Shown here piece after piece: positions 58,517-64,000 of a stretch of DNA of 64,000 bases. Made by a program: the position numbers and the translations under genes. Below the pieces are notes generated by a model, which saw only the letters and a list, made by a program, of their open reading frames with translations, was not told where the DNA came from and made no database searches. Where the stretch lies: the NCBI RefSeq assembly GCF_002777255.1, contig NZ_CP017634.1, positions 4,662,903 through 4,726,902 of the forward strand, read 5' to 3'. Origin of the DNA: Candidatus Formimonas warabiya (GTDB lineage Bacteria; Bacillota; Dehalobacteriia; Dehalobacteriales; Dehalobacteriaceae). Position 1 is the first letter of the stretch; each line of letters opens with the position of its first letter.

Positions 58517-59939
58517 TCAACAACAACCGGGCTTTAAAATCTATGAGAGAAAGACGGCCCCAAAAATCCCCGCCCAGGAAAGAATCAAAAACTATAAAAG
58601 TGTCTATCTTCCTCAAACGGAAGAAGAAATCCGGATCCAGGCGGCCCGGTGCATGGACTGCGGCGTAGCATACTGCAACAACGCCTGTCCCCTGGGAAAT
58701 ATTTTGCCTGACCTGAATTATCTTGTTACGGAAGGGCAGTGGAAAAAAGCACTGGATATTTTGCATAGCACCAATAATTTTCCTGAGTTCACAGGCCGGT
58801 TATGCCCGGCTTTGTGTGAAGCGGCCTGCGCCCTGGGCATCAACCAAGAACCCAACACAAACCGGGAAATTGAATTAAGCATTATTGAAAAAGGTTTTTG
58901 GGAGGGATGGGTAAAACCCCTTCCCCCCCTGATGCGCACCGGGCGTAAGGTGGCCGTAATCGGTTCCGGCCCGGCAGGACTTGCGGCGGCTCAGCAACTG
59001 GTCCGGGCCGGCCATGACGTCACGGTCTTTGAAAGATCGGAGCAGGTGGGGGGAATTTTAGCCCTGGGGATTCCTGATTACAAGTTGGAAAAATGGGTTT
59101 TAGAGCGCCGGATTGACCAATTAATCGGAGAAGGGATAGAATTTAAAACCGGTACCCATGTAGGAACGGATGTTTCCGTGGAAGCCGTGAAAGCAAAATA
59201 TGACGCCGTTTGTTTAACCGGCGGCTCCACCATCCCGAGAGATTTGGATGTAGAAGGAAGGTCTTTAAAAGGAATCCACTTTGCCATGGAATATTTGACC
59301 CAACAGAATCTGGTCAATCAGGGGAAAGAGATTCCCCGGGAAGAAAGGATTGAGGCGAACGGAAAAAATGTCGTCATTATCGGCGGCGGCGATACCGGCG
59401 CCGATTGTCTCGGTGTCGCCCTGCGTCAAGGGGCCAAACAAGTGTATCAATTTGAGGTGATGCCCCAGCCCCCGAAAAAAAGAACGGAAAAAATGCCCTG
59501 GCCGACCTGGCCCATGATTCTGCGCACCAATACGGCCCACGAAGAAGGCGGGGAAAGAAGATGGAGCATTGCCACAAAATATTTCTCCGGAGAAAACGGG
59601 CAGGTGAAAAAGGTTCATTGTATCGAGCTTGCCTGGACGGAAGATGAAAAGGGCGAGAAAAAAATGACCGAAATCCCGGGCAGCGAATTTGTACTGGAGG
59701 CGGACCTGATTATCTTTGCCATGGGATTTCTCCATCCGGAACATGGTGCCCTGCTCCATAAATTTGGCGTGGAATTTGATCAAAGAGGAAATGTGAAAAC
59801 GGATGCCCATTATATGACCAACAGCACCGGCGTCTTTGCCGCCGGAGATATGAGGACAGGTCAATCTCTGGTATGCCACGCCATTGCCGACGGCAGGGCT
59901 GCGGCTGCCACCATTGACAAATACCTGAAGAACCAATAA
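58509..59939 (+). CDS. gltD: glutamate synthase small subunit
   Basis: The product has 476 residues and its ATG lies inside the last codons of gltB (8-bp overlap), so translation is coupled. The N-terminal Cys motifs for 4Fe-4S clusters are CMDCGVAYCNNACPLG and CPALCEAACALG. FAD binds at VIGSGPAGLAAAQQL and NADPH at VVIIGGGDTGADCLG. FAAGDMRTGQSLV closes the FAD domain. It passes electrons from NADPH to GltB. Confidence 0.95.
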   Translation: MANQQQPGFKIYERKTAPKIPAQERIKNYKSVYLPQTEEEIRIQAARCMDCGVAYCNNACPLGNILPDLNYLVTEGQWKKALDILHSTNNFPEFTGRLCPALCEAACALGINQEPNTNREIELSIIEKGFWEGWVKPLPPLMRTGRKVAVIGSGPAGLAAAQQLVRAGHDVTVFERSEQVGGILALGIPDYKLEKWVLERRIDQLIGEGIEFKTGTHVGTDVSVEAVKAKYDAVCLTGGSTIPRDLDVEGRSLKGIHFAMEYLTQQNLVNQGKEIPREERIEANGKNVVIIGGGDTGADCLGVALRQGAKQVYQFEVMPQPPKKRTEKMPWPTWPMILRTNTAHEEGGERRWSIATKYFSGENGQVKKVHCIELAWTEDEKGEKKMTEIPGSEFVLEADLIIFAMGFLHPEHGALLHKFGVEFDQRGNVKTDAHYMTNSTGVFAAGDMRTGQSLVCHAIADGRAAAATIDKYLKNQ

Positions 59940-59982
59940 AAATAGGATCGTAATGGATGAATTGTGGAGGAAGTAATACAAG

Positions 59983-60645
59983 ATGAACAAAAGTTTGCAG
60001 ATCATAAATTTTGGCAAGAGAGAATTCAGTGATTTTTATAAAGTAAATTATCGCTTGTGGTTACAGCGTTTAGCCAACGACATTATTGATTCCCTGGTTT
60101 TTGTAGAGCACCCCCATGTGATTCTGGTGGGAAACCAGGGCAACGCCAAGGAGATCAGATTCCCTTATGCCATGACCAGAAGAGTAGAAATACCCGTTTA
60201 TGAAGTGGATTGGGAGGGGGACATTACTTACCGGGGACCGGGCCAACTCTCTGTTTATCCGGTGCTTCATCTGAACAGGCATGGCCTGGGGGTTGAAGAA
60301 ATGATCGGTAAGTTTGAGCAATTATTAATCCATCTGTTTCATCAATATGGGATTAAGGCACATAGCATACCGGGTGAAAAGGGGGTTTGGGTGGAAAAGG
60401 CCAGGATTGCCTGTATCGATCTGGAGGTGCGCCAAAGTGTCACCCGCTTTAGTCTGGCCATTAATGTGAATCCCCGGCTCTCCCTGTTCCGGATCCTGCA
60501 GCCGGATCTTAATACGGCCCATGGCGTTACTTCTTTGTATCAAATCTTAAAGAAAAAGATTGATCTGGAAGTTCTAAAGAGCCAGTTTGTGGATTTATTT
60601 CAAAGGGAATTTGGCTTTCGTGCCGAGGATGCCTCTTCCTTTTGA
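59983..60645 (+). CDS. LipB-like protein lacking the catalytic Cys and Lys
   Basis: The product has 220 residues; GGAGGAAG lies before ATG 59983. The biotin/lipoyl ligase fold is clear: FVEHPHVILVGNQGN, DWEGDITYRGPGQLSVYPVLHL (the R-G-P-G-Q-L octanoyl-transferase motif), then RIACIDLEVRQSVTRFSLAI. In active LipB the last block reads K-I-x-x-(I/L)-G with catalytic Lys, and the C-terminal side has N-P-C-G with nucleophile Cys. Here these are R-I-A-C-I-D and Q-P-D-L, so both residues are replaced; F-S stands for H-G. It is probably not a normal octanoyltransferase, though it could be a ligase-like or binding protein. Confidence 0.75.
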   Translation: MNKSLQIINFGKREFSDFYKVNYRLWLQRLANDIIDSLVFVEHPHVILVGNQGNAKEIRFPYAMTRRVEIPVYEVDWEGDITYRGPGQLSVYPVLHLNRHGLGVEEMIGKFEQLLIHLFHQYGIKAHSIPGEKGVWVEKARIACIDLEVRQSVTRFSLAINVNPRLSLFRILQPDLNTAHGVTSLYQILKKKIDLEVLKSQFVDLFQREFGFRAEDASSF

Positions 60646-60650
60646 ATTGA

Positions 60651-60675
60651 AAAAAGCCCTGAACGGGCTTTTTTT
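60651..60675 (+). terminator. Terminator after the LipB-like gene
   Basis: AAAAAGCCC (60651-60659) and GGGCTTTTT (60665-60673) with a five-base loop, followed by further T residues, begin six bases after the stop codon. Confidence 0.85.
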
Positions 60676-60860
60676 GCTTTCAACGCAAACGAGGCGCCAG
60701 GGAGAAGAAAATTTTTGGGGGAGTAGAATTATCGGTTTCAAAAGGCGGGTTCATTTTTCCCTTTCAGTTGAATATGGTCGGTAATTTGTGCTATCATAGT
60801 AATAATAATTTTCACATTATTCTTTTTTCTGGAAGCCTCTCAAAGGGAGATGATAAAACC

Positions 60861-61694
60861 ATGGAGTTTCTGAAGATGCAGGGTTTGGGAAACGACTTTG
60901 TGGTGGTTGATGCATACAGACAAGAACTTCCCGAGGATTTAGGCAGTTTAGCCCAAAAAGTGTGCCATCGGCAGTTCGGGATTGGAGCAGACGGGTTGGT
61001 TCTGGTTCTTCCTTCGGAAAAAGCGGCAGTTAAAATGCGCATTTTTAATGCCGATGGTTCGGAGCCGGAAATGTGCGGAAACGGGATCCGGTGTTTGGCA
61101 AAGTATGTGTATGAATCCGGATTGTGTCCCCGGACAGAATTTACTGTAGAAACGCTGGCCGGGGTCCTTCGGCCTGAATTAATGCTAGAAAAGGGCAGGA
61201 TCACCGGGGTCAAGGTGGATATGGGAGAACCGCGCCTGTCTCCCGACCGGATACCGGTGCTTTTTGCCGGTGACAAAGTAGTCGGGCAGCCCTTGGAGGT
61301 GCAGGGAGAAAAGTATGTCGTCACCGCTGTTTCTATGGGCAATCCCCATTGTCTTATTTTTGTCGATGATGTGTCCCAAACCCCGGTCAAAAGTCTGGGG
61401 CCCTTGATCGAAGTTCATCCTTTGTTTCCGGCCAAAATAAATGTGGAATTTGTGGAAATAGTGAATAAAAAAGAAGTTAAAATGCGCGTGTGGGAACGGG
61501 GCGCCGGAGAGACCCTGGCTTGCGGTACCGGAGCCTGCGCCACGGTTGTGGCCTGTGCCCTAAACGGTAAGACGGACCGGGAAATAACCGTCCACCTCTT
61601 GGGCGGCGATCTGATTCTGGAATGGGCGCCCAATAACCATGTCTTTATGACCGGACCGGCAGAAGCGGTTTTTGAAGGACGGTATTTTATCTGA
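60861..61694 (+). CDS. dapF: diaminopimelate epimerase
   Basis: From ATG 60861 (AAAGGGAGATGAT upstream) the product has 277 residues. The catalytic cysteines are C72 in MCGNGIRC and C221 in TLACGTGACAT, each in its standard motif. FLKMQGLGNDFVVVD and FNADGSEPE are also typical. It converts LL- to meso-diaminopimelate for peptidoglycan and lysine. The long frame starting at 60768 lacks a ribosome site. Confidence 0.95.
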   Translation: MEFLKMQGLGNDFVVVDAYRQELPEDLGSLAQKVCHRQFGIGADGLVLVLPSEKAAVKMRIFNADGSEPEMCGNGIRCLAKYVYESGLCPRTEFTVETLAGVLRPELMLEKGRITGVKVDMGEPRLSPDRIPVLFAGDKVVGQPLEVQGEKYVVTAVSMGNPHCLIFVDDVSQTPVKSLGPLIEVHPLFPAKINVEFVEIVNKKEVKMRVWERGAGETLACGTGACATVVACALNGKTDREITVHLLGGDLILEWAPNNHVFMTGPAEAVFEGRYFI

Positions 61695-61742
61695 AAAAAG
61701 AGGGATGCACAGGCGAATAAAATAGAGGAAAATGAACAGGAA

Positions 61743-61771
61743 AAAAGTGCAACTGATTAAGGTGCACTTTT
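61743..61771 (+). terminator. Terminator after dapF
   Basis: AAAAGTGCA (61743-61751) and TGCACTTTT (61763-61771) form a 9-bp stem with an 11-nt loop. The T-run is short, and the next gene starts 90 bp on. Confidence 0.65.
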
Positions 61772-61861
61772 ATACACTGCTTCCCGCAGAAACAACCTGA
61801 TTTTTGCAAAAAGCTGCATATACTATAGAGCTGATAACCCTATGAAAAAGGAGTGTCCTAT

Positions 61862-62629
61862 ATGCAGCCCAAAATCGGTTTGGCTCTCGGGGGAGGAGGC
61901 ATCCGGGGTTTCGCCCACCTGGGTGTTTTAAAAATCCTGAAGCAATACCATATTCCGGTGCATATGATTGCCGGAACCTCGTCCGGTGCCATGGCGGCTG
62001 CGCTCTACGCCTTGGGTGCGGATCTGGACATGACGGAGAAGATTTTTCTTTCCCTCAATTGGAAGAGCCTGGTCAAAGTGGGCCTGCACCGGACCGGATT
62101 CGTAGACGGGCGCAATTTGATGGAATTGATGCGTATGGTGACCAAGGACAAAAATATTGAGGAAACAGCCATCCCTTTAAGAATTGTCGCCGTTGACCTG
62201 ATCAAACGGGAGACTGTGGTCTTTGACCAGGGGAAGATTGCCGATGCGGTGAGAGCCAGTATCGCCATTCCGGGGATTTTCACTCCGGTGCAAAAGGAGG
62301 GCAGGCTCCTGGTAGACGGCTTCGTATTGAATGGCTGTCCGGGTGATGTGGTGCGCGACATGGGCGCCGATATCATCATTGCGGTTAATTTAAGTACCCG
62401 AACAGAGGATGTGCCGGAGAACATTTTTGACGTCGTCTTACGGTCTTTGGAATTGATGTCTGAGACAAAACAGGAGAATTGCGCCGATATCGTCATTACG
62501 CCTATTGTGAAGCCCATCGGCCAATTGGATTTTAACAAGGGAACGGAATGCCTCCAGATGGGAGAGGCTGCCGCGCGTCAGGCCATGGCACGGATCGTAG
62601 AAATCATGGAAAATTATGAGAGATGTTAA
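61862..62629 (+). CDS. patatin-like phospholipase family protein (RssA-like)
   Basis: From ATG 61862 (AAAGGAG upstream) the product has 255 residues. It has the patatin catalytic set: the oxyanion loop LALGGGGIRGFAHLGVL, the nucleophile serine in GTSSG (S40) and the aspartate in LLVDGFVLNG. Such small bacterial patatins are serine esterases or lipases of unclear substrate, often near cell-envelope genes. It is separated from ispE by 27 bp on the same strand. Confidence 0.87.
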   Translation: MQPKIGLALGGGGIRGFAHLGVLKILKQYHIPVHMIAGTSSGAMAAALYALGADLDMTEKIFLSLNWKSLVKVGLHRTGFVDGRNLMELMRMVTKDKNIEETAIPLRIVAVDLIKRETVVFDQGKIADAVRASIAIPGIFTPVQKEGRLLVDGFVLNGCPGDVVRDMGADIIIAVNLSTRTEDVPENIFDVVLRSLELMSETKQENCADIVITPIVKPIGQLDFNKGTECLQMGEAAARQAMARIVEIMENYERC

Positions 62630-62656
62630 GCTCTTTTCTTGGGGGAATTGGCTAAA

Positions 62657-63505
62657 ATGAACGAAATAGAACTGGATGCCCATGCCAAGATTAATCTTTC
62701 TCTGGATGTGATCAGGAAACGGCCGGACGGGTATCACGATGTGAAAATGATCATGCAATCGATCAGTCTGGCCGACCGGGTGACGGTAAAAAGAGGGGCA
62801 GACAGGATTGAAATCAGAGCCAATGTAAATACTATTCCTTTGGATGAAAGAAATATTGCCTTTCAGGCCTGGAAACTGATGAAAGAAAAATTTCACCTGC
62901 CGGGTGGAGTCAGTATTCACTTGCACAAAGAGATTCCTGTGGAAGCAGGATTGGCCGGAGGCAGTACCAACGCCGCTGCCGTATTGCGGGCGGTCAACCA
63001 AATTTTTGACTTGGGCCTAACCGATCTTGATCTGGCCAAATTAGGAGGGGGAATCGGCGCCGATGTGGCTTTCTGCGTGCTGGGGGGGACAGCTTTGGCG
63101 GAAGGAATCGGCGAAATACTTACTCCCTTGCTTCCTTTGCCAAGAATCTGGCTGGTCCTGGTCAATCCCGGTTTTGGCGTGTCGACGGCGGAAATATACC
63201 GGCGGGTGCAGGTAGAAAAAATTATGCGCCATCCCGATACGGATGCCCTGGTTCATGCGGTTAAAAAAGGTAAGATAGCAGGAATTTTGACACAGATGGC
63301 AAATGTATTAGAGGAAGTGACCATTCCTATGCATCCGGATATTGCAGAAATCAAAAAGGTGCTTTGCCAGGCAGGGCTATCTCCTTTGATGTCGGGCAGC
63401 GGTCCCACCGTATTTGGCCTCGCTCCCACCCAGGAGCATGCGGTACAAGCTGCCCAAATCTTGAAACCAAGATGGAAAACTGTTTTAGTAGCCCACACCA
63501 TATGA
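62657..63505 (+). CDS. ispE: 4-diphosphocytidyl-2-C-methyl-D-erythritol kinase
   Basis: From ATG 62657 the product has 282 residues. The GHMP-kinase motif is PVEAGLAGGSTNAAA (94-108). The N-terminal AKINLSLDVIRKRPDGYH carries the catalytic lysine (K11); GGGIGADVAFC carries the aspartate. SGSGPTVFGLA is the last GHMP motif. It phosphorylates CDP-methylerythritol in the non-mevalonate isoprenoid pathway, the route used by Clostridia. Confidence 0.95.
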   Translation: MNEIELDAHAKINLSLDVIRKRPDGYHDVKMIMQSISLADRVTVKRGADRIEIRANVNTIPLDERNIAFQAWKLMKEKFHLPGGVSIHLHKEIPVEAGLAGGSTNAAAVLRAVNQIFDLGLTDLDLAKLGGGIGADVAFCVLGGTALAEGIGEILTPLLPLPRIWLVLVNPGFGVSTAEIYRRVQVEKIMRHPDTDALVHAVKKGKIAGILTQMANVLEEVTIPMHPDIAEIKKVLCQAGLSPLMSGSGPTVFGLAPTQEHAVQAAQILKPRWKTVLVAHTI

Positions 63506-63524
63506 GCAAATCGGAGGGTAGGAT

Positions 63525-64000
63525 ATGAGAAAAAGACTATTGCCCGTTAACCTGGAAAGTTATAAACCACTCCGGGAGATTGTCTTTGAGACGATCAGGG
63601 AAGCGATCATTTCAGGCCATCTGAAACCCGGGGAACGTTTGATGGAGGTTCAATTAGCGGAAGAAATGGGTGTCAGCCGGACTCCTGTGCGGGAAGCGAT
63701 CAGGAAACTGGAATTAGAAGCTTTTGTCGTGATGGTTCCGCGCAAAGGAGCCTATGTGGCAGGAATATCTTTAAAGGATATTGCCGATGTTTTTGAGGTG
63801 AGGGCAGCGATGGATTCTTTGGCAGCAGGTTTAGCGGCGGAAAGAATTACCGATGAAGAACTGGAGAGCCTGGAGCGGGCCTTGGTGTCCTATACGGAAT
63901 CTTCCGATCAGAATGATCTCGATGATAGTGTTTATCGAGATACCAGCTTTCATGATATTATTTATCAAGCCAGCCGAAATGAACGATTGATTCAGATTGT
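63525..64000 (+). CDS. GntR-family regulator (3' end outside window)
   Basis: ATG 63525 has GGAGGGTAGG before it. The frame is open to the end of the window (158 codons). The winged helix is typical of the FadR subfamily: PLREIVFETIREAIISGHLK, then PGERLMEVQLAEEMGVSRTPVREAIRKLE and GAYVAGIS. The C-terminal ligand domain begins IADVFEVRAAMDSLAAGLAA and runs past the end. The ligand is unknown; in the ispE neighbourhood of Clostridia a GntR gene is often found at this place. Confidence 0.88.
   Translation, partial: MRKRLLPVNLESYKPLREIVFETIREAIISGHLKPGERLMEVQLAEEMGVSRTPVREAIRKLELEAFVVMVPRKGAYVAGISLKDIADVFEVRAAMDSLAAGLAAERITDEELESLERALVSYTESSDQNDLDDSVYRDTSFHDIIYQASRNERLIQI

Noticed and set aside
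1..64000. CRISPR array, tRNA/rRNA genes, prophage or plasmid replication origin
   Set aside because: No regularly spaced repeats, no cloverleaf or rRNA sequence, and no phage structural, integrase or replication genes were seen, apart from the IS3-type scrap at about 6.0 kb.

Overview
The window reads as chromosomal DNA of an anaerobic, motile, diderm-independent Firmicute of the Clostridia (Peptococcaceae/Desulfitobacteriaceae-like). The basis is an S-layer-homology-anchored subtilase, UPF0251 and SatD/DUF3307 proteins, strong AGGAGG ribosome sites with ATG/GTG/TTG starts, MotAB, GltBD, glutamine synthetase, DapF and IspE. The taxonomic call is an inference; there is no rRNA gene. No tRNA, rRNA or CRISPR array was seen.

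Left accessory part (1-16 kb): the 3' part of a large RHS/YD-repeat polymorphic toxin gene with two small membrane-protein genes behind it (candidate immunity genes). Next come a remnant of one of those genes, a displaced and broken copy of an RHS core fragment with a second toxin-tip start, an IS3-type transposase remnant and dispersed GGGACAGGTTCCTTGTGTGC repeats. A three-gene block (DUF364-like protein, radical SAM/DUF5714 protein resembling TrsS, UPF0251 regulator) looks like a metal- or redox-linked maturation unit. Then comes a tight four-gene minus-strand operon: TIR protein, large helical protein, band-7/SPFH-like protein and an SH3-domain membrane protein. The TIR protein and the helical protein share an Asn/Gly-rich amyloid-signalling-like motif. 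A divergent toxin-antitoxin-like pair lies beside it. This operon is the best candidate for an undescribed (probably defence) system.

16-30 kb: a GC-richer block with an autoregulated TetR gene, a DtxR-box-like palindrome, a pair of exporter-fold ABC half-transporters, a leucine-carboxyl-methyltransferase-family enzyme and a DtxR-family metal regulator, probably metallophore or iron related. Then an 1832-residue SLH-anchored subtilase, and SatD/DUF3307 genes facing a second small SatD-like gene that has repeated TTAAC boxes upstream.

30-35 kb: a compact gas-vesicle locus (gvpA1, gvpA2, unknown, gvpO, gvpN, unknown coiled coil, ArsA/Get3-like ATPase, gvpF/L, gvpG). It has a separate leader RNA/terminator, a good sigma-A-type promoter and internodal hairpins. 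GvpA1 carries a natural His/Asp-rich tail. gvpJ, gvpK and gvpS are not in this window.

35-48 kb: a nucleotide-sugar and glycan-decoration island. It holds two paralogous GT2 glycosyltransferases, two NeuD-type acyltransferases, a DegT aminotransferase, RmlA and RmlB (dTDP-4-keto-6-deoxyglucose supply), an ACP/FkbH/SDR/MaoC acyl-chain set and a left-handed beta-helix acyltransferase. It abuts motAB, so a flagellar glycan is the favoured guess.

48-64 kb: mostly housekeeping. There is a Mop molybdate-binding protein, small membrane proteins and a predicted ABC-class ATPase. Nitrogen assimilation is covered by an ANTAR regulator, glnA, gltB and gltD. They are followed by a LipB homologue that lacks both catalytic residues, dapF, a patatin-like hydrolase, ispE and a GntR regulator cut by the window end.
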